Shown in pieces: positions 1 to 11,339 of a stretch of DNA of 64,000 nucleotides. Positions within the stretch are counted from its first letter, which is position 1; the number at the start of each line of letters is the position of its first letter. The position numbers were made by a program, and so were the translations under genes. This stretch comes from Gordionus sp. m RMFG-2023. Its lineage: Eukaryota; Nematomorpha; Gordioida; Chordodea; Parachordodidae. The notes beneath the pieces are model-generated. The model ran no database searches. It saw nothing but the letters and a program-made list of their open reading frames with translations, and was not told the DNA's origin. Location of the stretch: assembly GCF_954871325.1 (NCBI RefSeq), contig NC_088778.1, forward strand, positions 19,701,120-19,765,119. Direction: 5' to 3'.

Positions 1-571
1 ATTTCTCAAGAAAGGGGGGCGTGTTGTATCTGTTGTTATATAAGTGACATTTATGGATATTTTATCAATTGATTTTCGCATAAAAGAGTGAGTACAATTA
101 TTATTATTTTGTTCTTTTAGATTTTATCAGGTGATGTTTGGTATACAATAAAAATAGTTTATAGAGTTTCGAAGTGGTTTTACAATATACTTATACTAGT
201 AGAAGGCCCTAAAAAATGACGGGGAATGAGATTTTTATTCATTTTTTTTACGATTTCCTTTTAGAATAATAAAGAAATTTAAGTAGTTTAGCTATAATAA
301 AAATAAACGAAAAAATTTTAAGTCCTACAAATTTTTAGACAAATTTAAAAATTAAAGAAAAAATAAATGTCCAAATTGTTTGTAATAGTCAATAACAATA
401 ATAAAATAATATTTTGGATAATTTATAAATAGAAAAAATTTATAAATAAGAATTTAAAATGTATATTTGCCAATTATCATTAAATTAATAATAATAATAA
501 TAAAAATATTTAAAAAAATTTATAAAATCTTTTTTGAAATTTACGCCATTTTTAATATTTTGACCAATCAG
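1..571. other. AT-rich sequence without a recognisable gene
   Basis: Very AT-rich stretch with ATT/AAT runs. An open frame from 467 gives only Ile/Lys/Phe-rich sequence before the putative splice acceptor at 570-571, so I read it as intron or upstream sequence of the gene that follows. No promoter or transposon end was recognised. Confidence 0.4.
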
Positions 572-995
572 GTGTGGAAATCTGATCCAAATATTTATTC
601 TTCACCGATAATGTCTAATACATTTTACAATGCTTATAATAATATTAAAGCATCTACTAATAATACTATTGGTAACTCTAGTTTAATACCGATTAATTAT
701 ATTGCACCTAATTTGGTAATATTTACATAATTTTTTATTATATATTTATATATTATAGGTAATTCCTTACCAAACATATACAACTTATCCTTTAACTCCG
801 AATTATCCAACACAGTATCCTTTAAAAAATTATAACAATTTCCACATATATTCTGATTATAACCATTTTAATAAAGGGTCTAACAAAAGAATCAAAACAA
901 CTGACCTACATAATAATAATACACTTAAGAATATAGAAGCAAAATATTTTGATTTATCAATATTTGAGGATCCCTGGCTAATTATAAAAAAATAA
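572..995 (+). CDS. 3' exons of a small low-complexity protein, possibly MPLKIP/TTDN1-like
   Basis: Two exons are visible: 572-715, preceded by a CAG acceptor, and 759-995, joined in frame across a 43-base GT-AG intron (716-758) and ending in TAA. The first encodes an Asn/Ser/Tyr-rich segment, the second a Tyr/Pro/Thr-rich segment, then a Lys-rich stretch, then the tail KYFDLSIFEDPW followed by six residues. That tail resembles, from memory, the NYFKPSMLEDPW motif near the C terminus of human MPLKIP (M-phase-specific PLK1-interacting protein, TTDN1), whose N-terminal half is likewise low-complexity and Pro/Ser/Tyr/Gly-rich. MPLKIP is a nuclear protein linked to trichothiodystrophy and lariat debranching. 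Here the protein stops soon after the motif, unlike the human one. Upstream exons were not found, so the gene is 5' partial in my annotation. That this is a spliced host gene is fairly likely; the family name rests on one short motif. Confidence 0.45.
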
Positions 996-2015
996 TTATT
1001 TTACCACCTTAGTTTTGAATTTATTATAATTAAAAACACTTATATTTAAGTTCTATAAACTATTTATTGTTTGAAAATACATTTTATCAAATACTATTTA
1101 TACAATGAAGGTATGTATATATATTCTTATTAGCTGAGTATCAATTTTAGCTTTGTTTTGTCAATACTATTTTGAAAAATTAAATGTTTTTGTAAATATA
1201 CAATCTCAGATGCATTTCTTGACCCTGAAATTCTAAGTATAAAAATATACCAAAACCTAACCAGCAGGAGTAAATAAAAAATTTTTTTTTACTTTTTTTC
1301 AGAATTATCTTGTAACTAAAGTTTGGAACCTGGATTATAAAAGATTCTGGTTTTCGATTAAAAAAAAAAGCTCTAGTTCCTAGAAATTTTAAAAAAAGAA
1401 GCATATCTAGTTTTTTTTGAAATATAATAGTCAGATAATCATATAAATATTTTTGCCCACTTTTATTGAAAAATTTTCAGTTAATGTGGCTTGCTGTTTA
1501 TTTGGGGTAGCAAATATTTTTTTGAATAACAAATAGTCAGATTATCATGGAAATATTTTTGCCCATTTTTATTGAAAATTTATAAATTCAAACAATTATG
1601 AGCATCCAAAATAATATTATAATATAATAGGCAGATGTTAATTAAATGAATTAAATAATTTTGGTTTTTTACTTTTTTCATAAGCCATTAGGCTGTGTTC
1701 TGGTTCATCTTATTTTCTAAATGCCACCTAGATAGATTCATCTAAGCAGCACAAGAAGAAAGATGCTATTAAGATTTACATAGTTTAGCAATTTGATTTA
1801 TTTGTACCAAAAAATGTACACAATGAATATATGTACATTTAAAACAAACAAAAAATATCCTAGTTCAAAATCTGTTTAGCCTGGGCTAAACAGAAATAAG
1901 TTTTAAAAATAAAATGAACCTGGCCATGGCCTTATCTCAAACTTTTTTCCTTCTTTCATTCCTCCAGTGCTCAACAAGAGCCTCTTGAGTGTAGAGAAAG
2001 AATCTTCACAAGAAC
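996..2015. other. Intergenic AT-rich sequence with an imperfect duplication
   Basis: No gene is recognised. A segment with 'agtcagataatcat', 'aatatttttgccca' and 'tttttattgaaaa' occurs twice, at about 1430-1480 and 1533-1583, so it is an imperfect direct repeat with a period near 100 bases. Short open frames here are chance products of AT-rich sequence. Confidence 0.4.
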
Positions 2016-2163
2016 CAGGGATGTGAACCCTTCGACAAAAAAAAGAGTCCGGATTCGGGTCTGGTAATAAATTTAAAAAGGACCCGGGTTCAGAGGAAAC
2101 ATAAAAATAATGACTCAAAATAAGACTTTTTTTCATTCATTTTTTATTATACTTCAATATATA

Positions 2164-2633
2164 CACATTTATAATTCGAAATGAGATAATTTATATTTTA
2201 AATATTATATTTAATCGCACAATCATGATATCTTCTAAAATATCATCCTTCAGATTTCCACGTAAATTAGTCAACAATGAAAATCCACGTTCTACGCTTA
2301 CCTAAAATAGAGTCATTTTTATAATACATAAATTATTGTACTTGTGTCGCCGGTACAGCCATGACGATTGAAAAGGTATATAATTCTGGATATATTGCAC
2401 ATTTATAATTCGAAATGAGATAATTTATATTTTAAATATTATATTTAATCGCACAATCATGATATCTTCTAAAATATCATCCTTCAGATTTCCACGTAAA
2501 TTAGTCAACAATGAAAATCCACGTTCTACGCTTACCTAAAATAGATAGTCATTTTTATAATACATAAATTATTGTACTTGTGTCGCCGGTACAGCCATGA
2601 CGATTGAAAAGGTATATAATTCTGGATATATTG
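2164..2633. repeat. 235-base tandem duplication inside the hAT copy
   Basis: The sequence starting 'cacatttataattcgaaatg' at 2164 restarts at 2398 and runs to 2633. The units are 234 and 236 bases and differ mainly by a two-base insertion ('aaaatagagtc' against 'aaaatagatagtc'). The unit covers the transposase C-terminal dimerisation block, which is therefore present twice. Near identity means the duplication is much younger than the decay of the element. Confidence 0.9.
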
Positions 2634-2811
2634 AAGAATTTTCCTCCCAGAATTTTAAAATGTTTGCATCTCTATTTATTCTCATAACTTCCGAGAACTT
2701 TTCTATTAAAGATACAATAATATTTTTTGCTCCTTTCTATCAGATGATAATTTAATTTTTTTTTCTCTATCTAATATTAAAATTTCCAGATCATCATTAT
2801 CATTGTTATCG

Positions 2812-3288
2812 CTACAACCAGTAGATATTGTTGTAACCACCAATGTATTGTAAATAATAGAGTTTTTGGGTAAGCCATAAATCTTCAAGATGGTTTATAG
2901 CCATTTGTTTTTGCTCACTATTTAATAAAACCTTATATCGCGGGTCTAAATATATAGAAGCATATACAACACTATTTTGTAAATATTGTTGCTCTCTTAT
3001 TTTCATATTTTCTAATACTTCATTTGAAAAAGAACTTGTTAATCTCCCTAACTCTAATCGACATCTTAACCATATGCCATAAAAATCCGATAAACATAAT
3101 TGTTCTGCTTGCACTCTTAATGTTGTTATTTTTAAAGTAACCAGCACACTATTCCAATCATCTTCTGACAAAATGATTTCACATGCTCCTATGATAAAAT
3201 CATTACAGAAATCTTTCAAACTTAATAATCGCTCTAGCATCATACATATAGAGGACCAACGTGTTGTGCAATCATCTAAAATTGCCAT
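2812..3288 (-). pseudogene. hAT transposase fragment (family B)
   Basis: This 158-residue frame matches the central and C-terminal part of hAT transposases. It has the DDCTTRWSSICMMLERLL block (typical hAT 'D..TRW.St..ML.R') near the start and SVVYASIYLDPRYK about two thirds along (typical 'A..LDPRYK'). hAT transposases are RNase-H-fold DDE enzymes that cut and paste the element. The dimerisation block follows further down on the same strand, inside the 2164-2633 duplication, where VSVERGF is readable. No frame is long enough for a working enzyme of roughly 600 residues, and the N-terminal BED finger is missing. Confidence 0.75.
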
Positions 3289-3410
3289 TTACCTTTTCAT
3301 GGATTTTAATATTCTAACAATTGTGGGAGTTCTTAAATATTTTACAACATCCCTTGCTTTATCAATTATAGTTTTAAAGTGACTATTTTTTAGGGAGATT
3401 CCACGAAAAA

Positions 3411-3531
3411 AATTAATAAAATTATAAAAATTTTATATTATTTTTTTAAAAATTAATAAAATTATAAAAATTTTATATTATTTTTTTAAAAATTAATAAA
3501 ATTATAAAAATTTTATATTATTTTTTAAAAA
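3411..3531. repeat. AT-rich minisatellite, about 41-base unit
   Basis: About three units of 'aaaattaataaaattataa' followed by 'aattttatattattttt' lie head to tail near the 5' end of the hAT copy. They are nearly identical to each other. Confidence 0.8.
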
Positions 3532-3661
3532 TTATATTTTTATATTAATTTTAAAAAAAAAATTTTAAGTTAAAAATTTTTAGCACCCTGAACCCTTGGA
3601 CCCTCCACTTTTTAAAAGGGTCCGGGTTCAGCCAAAATACGAGGGTCAGGGTTCACATCCT

Positions 3662-3879
3662 ATTTTGATATCCTAATGATAAGTGCTGCTAAATAGCATT
3701 TATATAATTCTTTAAAGACGATAGATATACCCATTTTCTTACATAATATTTTTAAAAGTATTTTTTTCTATTACTTTGTTAATAATTTCTTAGTGATTTT
3801 GATGCCATGATATAATGCTTCATATTAAGGTTTAATAAGGAAGAAATTGGGCCATTTTTATTTGATAAATAATTTTGAT
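3662..3879. other. Short intergenic stretch
   Basis: AT-rich sequence between the hAT end and the next repeat. Nothing recognised. Confidence 0.3.
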
Positions 3880-4172
3880 CCCCAACTCAAAGTTGTTAGT
3901 CGATTTGAGTCGTGAATTCAAATCAACTAGAGGACAAATAATCAGGGATCCAAACCAAAACGAATATCGGTTCAGGTTAGGATAAAATAACAGTTCAGGT
4001 TTAATTAGTAAAAAATAAAAATATCGGTTCAGTTTGAACTTCTAAAAACCGGTTTCAACACATATTCATAAAGGGAAGAATATTTTTTTTTATTTCATCA
4101 TTAAAATAAAAGACATATTTTTATTAATTGCAGATTATATAAAAATAATTAATCTATAAATATAACAAATAA

Positions 4173-4820
4173 TCGGTGGAGTGGCCTAGTGAGTTTATGA
4201 TGTATACTTGAAGCTGGAGGTACCAGGTTCAATCTTGATAATGAGCTGTAAAAATTTTTAGGTTTTTCTTCGATGATTGATGTGTAAAGACATATGATAA
4301 GATGAATTTCTGAGCTTAGAAATGCCACCCTAGTCACCTACAGGCTTAGACAGCCAGGTGCTAGGATATTTGTCCAATAAACCAAATGGAAGATGGCCAG
4401 CTCTAAGATAATAGTGACCTCGTGGGCCATTCAAGGATGATAGCAATCTCTTGACCAGCTTTGGGATAATGGTGACCTCGTGGGCCATAATCTACAATAG
4501 ACTTGATAGTGATACTCCGGTGGGAGATCAAGCTTACAATAGAATCACTAAGAATACTCCAGTGGGATATCTGGCTATATTGATAATCTGGTGTTAGATC
4601 AAGATACAATGGCCTTGATAGCGATACTCTGGTGGGAGATTTGTCGAGATTGATACTCCAGTGGGATATCAAGTTTACAATGGAATCGATAAGAATACTC
4701 TGGTGGGATATCAGAAATATAATTTAGATAAAAAGAGATAGCATGAATATCAGAAAGTGGAAAGAGATGTTGAAAGAGCTTGCCACTAAAAAAAGGTGAA
4801 AGCTAAAAAGAAAAAAAAAT
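4173..4820 (+). mobile_element. tRNA-derived SINE with target-site duplication
   Basis: The head resembles a tRNA gene. 'tggcctagtgag' at 4182-4193 fits an RNA polymerase III A box and 'ggttcaatctt' at 4226-4236 fits a B box, 44 bases start to start. The body (about 4390-4735) is built of imperfect repeats: two of 'gataatggtgacctcgtggg' type and about six containing 'gatactccagtgggatatc'. The 3' end is A-rich. The 13-base sequence atataacaaataa occurs just before (4160-4172) and just after (4821-4833), a target duplication typical of LINE-assisted retroposition. The hAT derivative at 52985-53982 has no such insert at the matching place. The 648-base length is long for a SINE because of the repeated body. 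Confidence 0.8.
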
Positions 4821-5433
4821 ATATAACAAATAAATATCAATCATTAATTTTAACATGAACAACATTTAACTTTATTTACTTAAAAATTTTTTATTAAGCC
4901 ACACCATTAATATTTTTCAAGATTCGTCACTCAAATTACATCTATATGGAGATAGTATAATTTTAATTATGGAAAAACATCTTTCCACATTAACTTGGGT
5001 AGCTGGCACTATCAATATGATATCAGACATTTTACATAATTCTGGGTATCGATACTCTGATTTCTCCAATAGTCTAAAATATTTTTATTAAACCTAGGTT
5101 CTTTAGAAAATTAATTAAATATTTCTAATATTCTCCTATTTTTGTAACAGGTTTTTTTTAAGAAGAGTATCTACTAGATCTTCTTCAAATGATACATTAA
5201 CAGGCGTTGATTCATCTTACCAGAATCCTCCAATCTGCCATATTTTAATAACATGCTCTCTAGCCGGTTTTTCCTTCTTCATTCAGAAGCACTTTATATC
5301 TATATAATAAAAATTAAAAATATATTATTTTTTATGAATAGATAAAAGAAAATATAAAGTAAAATAAAATTATCAATTAAATTTATATAATATAATATTT
5401 TTAAAACATACCTTAAATCTAGATATAGGCATG

Positions 5434-5992
5434 CAGCGTCTACATGAGCGGGAGAGGTAGGAACAGTTTGCATCCTATTTTTTTGAGGGGGTAGGCTGCT
5501 TTAATGGGGGTATGATAAATTTTTTGGGGGGTTATCTATTAAATTTTGAGATCAAATAGGACAAAATTTATTGCTATAAAATTTAATACTTTTATTATAG
5601 AATTATTATAATACAATTCATCGACCAAATCTATATATTGCAAACAATCATACACATTGTTTTCCAAATAAAACTATCTGCTATCCTTTGTAATGTAATT
5701 TAAAAGGTTTAGATATTTTAGCAAGCTCATAATGCCATAATAATTAATTCATTGTAAATAATGTAGGTTTTAATTGAATTTATTATCTAAAAAATAAATT
5801 CTTTATATTCACAAAATATTAATAGTTGGTAGTAGAGATAGATAAATTTAAGTTATCCTTTATTAATTCTCTGAAATGTGTATCAATAAATTAAAAAGGT
5901 GAAAATAATAATAGAGAGACACCGCCGCAGAAGGCGGCAGGAATTTTTAGAGGGGCTTTGCATCCAGTGAAAATCCTGTCTTGTAGATGCTG
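5434..5992. mobile_element. hAT-type MITE with exact 8-base target duplication
   Basis: The left end is CAGCGTCTACATGAGCGGG and the right end, complemented, CAGCATCTACAAGACAGG, so the terminal repeats are about 14 bases. Flanks are taggcatg at 5426-5433 and taggcatg at 5993-6000, an exact 8-base duplication. No coding capacity. It carries G-rich patches and a 'ccgccgcagaaggcggcagg' palindrome near 5921-5941. A second copy lies at 26236-26816. It sits within the transposase region of the family C hAT. Confidence 0.9.
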
Positions 5993-7130
5993 TAGGCATG
6001 ACAAAAAGGCATTGTTAAAAATTGTTTCTTTCTAAAATTCATACCATCTATTATTAAACCAGCAAAGGGTGAAGGAAATTTAGCCATATGCCATTAAAAC
6101 CCCCTACAGTTAGCTGCTCAAGTTGTATGTTCTTGATAACTACTTTAATTGGTTTTAGGATATTTAACAACCCTATTGCTTACCATTCCCAAACTGTAAA
6201 ATAAAGTTCACTGTATGATACTGATAATTCCTCACATTTTTTAATTCATTCAATCTCTTTAGAATGTCTAAGTTGATAACCATCTGTGACAATCCAATAT
6301 AGGTCTTTTTAAGTTTAATTTTTTTTAGTATGATTGATATCGATTTTGTCTTTAGCTTCTTGCAGGCAGTAGTAGCTTTAATAATAATATTAGAAACTGA
6401 GCAATATTTTAATGCATGATCTACCTTTAGTTGTAAGGTATGAGAAACACATCTTATATAATATTATATTGAGAATCATTAAGATTGATTGTTAATTCAT
6501 CAGGTACTGTGAAACTAGTAGAAACATTCAAATTTTCTACATTTAGCATTTCTTCTTCATCATTTTCAGACATTTGATCATCATCATTATCCTCCAATAA
6601 ATATTTACCATCTTAATAAGATTTGCCTCATTTTAAATTGTTATAGTTTATATATGTGATGTTTTTGGATTTCATAATCATTTATTAATTTAATTGAAAT
6701 GAGTTTTAAATTTTCTGCAGTTGGCCATTCAAAAATTTCTTTCATTGCTAGTGTTATCAGAACAATTTTTGCTTTTTGAATGTACTGAAGATTAATCCCA
6801 ATAATGGACTAGTCTAGACGAGTAATATAGTCAATTTTTAGAGAAAATAACTTATTTATTTTTTTGATTATATTTTGTTGAATATTTAAGGCTATTCTGC
6901 AATATTAGATTTAATATTTTGAAAATTAATTTTAATATTACCCATGCCTTCTAATATAGGATCAAGATTTTTTTAAAACCTCTATCATCGATTAATTTGA
7001 ATGGTCTGCCATTAAAGTGACCAACTCAGTTCACGCATCGATTATTATTTTTTACTTTAGTTTTACTGATATTGTTTGTTCCGTAATACTTCTTCCATCG
7101 TCTGTTGGCTTGATGACATCTTAAACATTT

Positions 7131-7331
7131 TTATTTTATTATACTTTTATTGTGGTATTTTGTTAATTTTATCAATTCTAGGTGGTTTCTTTTTATGTGA
7201 CGCTCAAGATTTGCTCCATGATGATGGCCTTTCATATTTATTTGACAATCAGTAATATTACATTTTGATGTGTCATTTATAATACTATATATAAATAATT
7301 TATATATTGGATTTAATTTTTCTCTAGGCAT
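7131..7331 (-). pseudogene. BED zinc finger, N terminus of the family C hAT transposase
   Basis: The 66-residue frame begins MPREKLNPIYKLF and contains a C-x4-C-type pair followed by HGANLERHIKRNH, the Cys-Cys-His-His arrangement of BED fingers that bind DNA in hAT transposases. Decayed transposase-like sequence continues on the minus strand through about 6010-7080 and, beyond the MITE and SINE insertions, down to about 4870, but no long frame survives. Start chosen as the only Met before the finger. Confidence 0.65.
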
Positions 7332-7513
7332 TATAATTTATAAGCTTAAAATATTTAATAAATATTGTAAAATGGCAATATACTAAAGTTTATAAAAAAT
7401 ATGACTGACACTTATCAATCAAATGCAGTGACGAAGCGTCAAGTTTACTATTAGGGAAGGAATCAAAAAAAAAATTTTATTTTTATTTTAGTCAAACTCA
7501 AACCATAATAATA

Positions 7514-8640
7514 TTAAGATTTACAAATAAGTGGTATTCGTTTTTGAGTAAAATGATCAAGTACTGCATTATAAAAGTTATCGCTAGATTTTAAATTTTT
7601 TAATAATTTTTTTTCAATCGAAATCAAAGATAGATTCGATAATTGATTTTGGGTCATCCTGTTTCTGCAATAAGATTTGATTCTTTTTAAAGAAAACTCC
7701 GTTCTGCACATGCTGTTGTTGAAGCCAAAGTTAAGATGAATTTGCATAATTTAAAAAACTTTAAAACTTTTCATCAAATTGGTGCATATTAAAAATTCAA
7801 GTATTTCATTAACATTATTTTTCTTTCTAAATTGAACATCCCAAAACACTACCTTTAATTAGATTTCCAGCTTGTGTAAGTCGAAAAATTGAGAATAAGT
7901 GTCATTTAAATTATCTAATAAATATTTTGGGTAATTGATTATTTGGAATTTACTAATATCTAACAATTCGGCGAATTTAATATTTTTTGGTGTAAGACAT
8001 ATGAAATAGAATTAATCAAATCTTTTGAATATTGCTTGATAGTCCAATAAAAACTGCACTATTTCTAAATGATGTTTTAATAGTAAATTTTCTTCCGCGA
8101 GCAAATAAATTAATACAATATAATTTCCTCTTCATCATCACCATGGAATACGAGCTCCTGAATTCCAAGAAAACATAGAGTTAGTTGATCAATATTTTCA
8201 ATATTTCTCTATTTGATTTGACTTTAGAATTATGCTGTTCGATTGATATTTTGCGCATCGAATTTATCATATTTTCAATACGATTTTGGCCGAATGTTTT
8301 TAATATAATCATCGACTGCAAATGAGCGGTTGATACTTTGCCGTTTAACTGCCTTTGAAAAATTATTCATATCCGAAAATCCTTTATCATTCCAAACATA
8401 TTTTTCCTTTGGGAATAATAGGCATGACCAACAATATAGAGAATTAGAAAATTTACATCTAGTGAGCCATTAATATTTTTCATATTTATCGATAGAAAAA
8501 TTATGGATGCAAGTTTTGATTTCTTTTTTTAAGTTTTATAAAATTAGTTTTGGTCTTCCTTTTTCAATAATCAATTTTTTTGCATCAAAATTACTTGAGC
8601 TAAATGATGTTAATAAATTTTCAATAATACAACTACAATT
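7514..8640 (-). pseudogene. Broken TTF-type hAT transposase (family D)
   Basis: Reading from 8640 downward, a segment around 8330-8460 encodes YCWSCLLFPKEKYVWNDKGF, matching the TTF-type zinc finger ('C..C.LF') found at the start of ZMYM1/Tip100-like hAT proteins. The last 77 residues (7514-7747) match the C-terminal dimerisation domain: FSLKRIKSYCRNRMTQNQLS then SNLSLISIEKKL, where family members read 'FS.LK.IK.YLRSTM.QERLS.LA.LSIE'. The middle, including the catalytic region, is largely gone. The protein would have been the element's cut-and-paste transposase. Confidence 0.7.
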
Positions 8641-8885
8641 ATTAAACATTAATTAAGGATTTTAAAAACGAAATTTTTTTTATAATTAAGTAAGGAAAGA
8701 AAATATTATATAAAAAAATTTCTTTTTCTTTTATTTATTAAAAAAATAATCATTTTTTTATTTGCTTCCCCAATGCTTATTTTTTAAAGGTAAAATTATA
8801 CAATACCATGGCATGATTTTCTTTTTATTTATTAAAAAAAATAAGCAATATTAAATTTGCTTCACTCATGTATATTTTTTTTATC

Positions 8886-9165
8886 GTAGTAAAAATAATA
8901 GTAAATTTTTAACGTAGTAAAAATAATAGTAACATTTTTAACGTAGTAAAAATAATAGTATTTCTTACTATAGTAAAAATAATATCAATTTTTTAGCGTT
9001 ATAAAAATTATATTAATATTTTTAACGTTATAAAAATTATATTAATATTTTTAACGTTATAAAAATTATATTAATCTTTTTAACGTAATAAAAATTATAT
9101 TATTTTTAACGTTATAAAAATTATATTAATCTTTTTAACGTTATAAGAATTATATTAATTTTTTT
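8886..9165. repeat. Minisatellite of about 30 bases
   Basis: About nine units alternating between 'aacgtagtaaaaataatagta' and 'aacgttataaaaattatatta' forms, with T-rich spacers. The two forms show the array drifted into two sub-blocks. It lies in the 5' subterminal part of the family D hAT, a usual place for transposase-binding repeats, but binding is only an inference. Confidence 0.85.
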
Positions 9166-9492
9166 AACGAAGTCAGATTAGTTTATTTAGCATAGTACAA
9201 AGATTATATTAAGTTTATTTAAAATTTTTGTAAGAAAAATTTCAAGGGAAGCAATGCTTCCCTTGCTTCTATGGACGCTTCGTCACTGATCAAATGTGAT
9301 TGATAATAATCTTTAAAATAATACGAATATAATTAAAAATTTTGCAATATACTATTATTAACTTACACATTATTTTTTAAGCATAAAATCATTAGGCTCG
9401 AACCAGTTCAGATGCATTTTAGTGTAGACTCAGTAAAATATATCGGTTTTTAGCGGTTTAATGGTTCGGTTCAAGTTCGGTTTGGATCCCTG

Positions 9493-9870
9493 CAAGTAAT
9501 TCTATGAACTTGAGTCGACTGGAGTATGAATATTTCAAATTAGTTAATATCAGTTAAGATATTTGTTCTGTTTCTTACGTTTTTTTACTTTAGACTTTCA
9601 ACATTAGACGACTAGAGAATATTTCAAAATAGTTATTATTAAATAAGATACTTGTTCTGTTTTTTACAGTTTTTACTTTAGACTTCCAACTTGTGTCGTG
9701 AATACGGATTATATACTTGAGTCGACTAGAGGAAAATAGTTCTATTAAATTGAGTCGACTAAAGGACGAATATTTCAAATTAGTTATAATTAATTAAGGT
9801 ATTTGTTCTGTTTTTTTACTTTAGATTTCCTACTTGAGTCGTAAATACCAATAAGTCATGTTAATTTGTT
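9493..9870. repeat. Tandem repeats, left arm of the old host element
   Basis: About three imperfect units of 100-130 bases, each with 'gagtcgact', 'gaatatttcaaat', 'ttgttctgttttt' and 'actttagacttcc'. It continues the pattern interrupted at 3942 by the hAT insertion. Confidence 0.75.
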
Positions 9871-11339
9871 GGTTGTGTAAAACCCAGATTCGGGGTTTGG
9901 GTCTAAAAATCTACTAAACCACCTTTGACTAAACCGGGGTTTAGACCCAGGATTCAGACCCATGGTTAAGACCCGGAGTTCAGATAAACTAAAACTAAGA
10001 AACAATAAATCACGTTTACTACTCATAAATTCTATTATAAATACTAATTATAAATTAAAGCTATGTTTATATTTTATTCTTCTTTAATCTCATTTCCTAA
10101 TAAATATTAGTTCAAATTGGTATGATTTTGATTGGAGTCAATTTGACCTGTCCATTTCCAGACTATGCTAAATTGACATAATAGAACAACACTATAGTAT
10201 CTCTTCAAAACTTTAGTGATTTTTATGATATCTACTACAACTTTACAAAATTTCTTAGTTATATCGACAATTATCTCTCAAACACATTATTTTTTAAACT
10301 TTGCCATAATTATCCTCAACAATCCGTTTTTGAAGTTTATTATTTATTTATTTAAAGTTATTTATGTAGAAAATTTTTTTTTACAAAAATATTTTTTATT
10401 AAATTTAACTTTAACTATAATATAATTTCCGTTTTTTTAAAATATTTTTGAAGTTAAATTTATTAATTAATGTTTTTCAGTGTTGTGATGATTTAATGAA
10501 ACTAGCTGATCATTAAATAAAAAATAAAACCCTTTCAGATAAAAATATTTTGTTTATAAAAATAATCAAAATAACACATTTACTTTTAAAACTTGAAAGA
10601 AAATGTTAAAAAAAACATTATTTTTTTTAAAATAATTTAAATTAAATTAAAATTTCTAATAATTCTTGAAAGAAAATGTTGAAAAAACATTATTTTTTTT
10701 TAAATAATTTAACTTAAATTAAAATTTCTAATAATTCTATTTTAATTTTACGACAATTTTAATTCTTAACTTCTTCAAACCGAATATATTTTTAGCCAGC
10801 TAAAAAATCGGCTAGAAGTTTTTTAGCCGAAAAATATCATTTTGGCTTTTCGGGGCTGTTATTAAAAAGTTAGAGGCTCAAATTTGGAAAAAGTTAATAT
10901 AAATTAAAACGCCTTAATGTTAACGGATTTTCTTCGGCCGTGCCTGAAGGTTCAGTCTAGCCTGTATTTAGTAATTATCTAATTATAGCAATTACACAAA
11001 CTATAAAAAGTGTAAATTAAAGATTTTATATATTTTGACTCCAGAATAGGTAGGACAAAAAGATTGTTTATAACCCCCCCCCCCCCACTCCCCCATAAAT
11101 AAAATCGATCTAAAAATATTTTAAACCATTCAAAGCTCAATCTTGCTGAATTTAGGAACTAATATTATCAAATATACTTGTCTAAGATACATTTCGTATT
11201 TCTGAGCCCTAGGTGACCCGATTAAAAATTTTTAAACCCTAGGCTGAGTTGCTTGCATTACTTTACTATCTAACCCCAGAAAATGCCATTGCATTTTGCT
11301 GCTTCTATACTTTTGGTGAATAATTTTTTTTGAACTATT
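9871..11339. other. Interior of the old element; no gene recognised
   Basis: 9880-9985 holds 'gggtttgggtctaaa' and 'ggggtttagaccca' in mixed orientation, looking like subterminal repeats of some transposon. 10590-10730 contains a 70-base direct duplication around 'gaaagaaaatgtt'. 11078-11090 is a run of Cs. Open frames here are composed of Phe, Ile, Leu and Asn with no family match. Confidence 0.4.

Larger units (their letters stand above)
2016..3661 (-). mobile_element. hAT element, family B, copy 1 (decayed)
   Basis: The left end reads CAGGGATGTGAACCC and the right end, on the opposite strand, AGGATGTGAACCC, giving short terminal inverted repeats. Inside both ends are C-rich 'gacccgggttcag' type subterminal motifs shared with a second copy at 22585-23990, which lies in the opposite orientation. 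The interior holds fragments of a minus-strand hAT transposase. I found no matching 8-base target duplication, so the copy is old or rearranged. Two internal tandem duplications (2164-2633 and 3411-3531) are annotated separately. Confidence 0.7.
7426..9288 (-). mobile_element. hAT element, family D (TTF-type/Tip100-like), exact target duplication
   Basis: Ends are CAGTGACGAAGCGTC at 7426 and its complement GACGCTTCGTCACTG ending at 9288, a 15-base perfect terminal repeat. Exact 8-base duplications atcaaatg flank it (7418-7425 and 9289-9296). The minus strand carries remnants of a TTF-type hAT transposase, and near its 5' end is a minisatellite (8886-9165). At 1.86 kb it is shorter than a full element of this type, so it is an internally deleted copy inserted into the family C hAT. 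Confidence 0.9.
3943..9492 (-). mobile_element. hAT element, family C, with 8-base target duplication and nested insertions
   Basis: The ends are CAGGGATCCAAACCAAAAC at 3943 and its complement, ending 'cggtttggatccctg' at 9492. The flanks are caaataat (3935-3942) and caagtaat (9493-9500), an 8-base target duplication with one mismatch, as expected for hAT. Subterminal 'ggttcaggtt' / 'aaccggtt' repeats lie inside both ends. The minus-strand transposase is decayed but keeps a BED-type zinc finger at its start (7131-7331). Three later insertions sit inside: a SINE (4173-4820), a MITE (5434-5992) and a TTF-type hAT (7426-9288). A shorter deletion derivative of the same family lies at 52985-53982 and lacks these insertions. 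Confidence 0.85.

Noticed and set aside
1903-2136. 77-residue minus-strand frame with a Pro/Ser-rich sequence
   Set aside because: It lies across the C-rich subterminal repeats of the family B hAT; no homology apparent.
4175-4247. A genuine tRNA gene
   Set aside because: A and B boxes are present but the sequence does not close into a convincing cloverleaf, and the target duplication shows that it is the head of a SINE.
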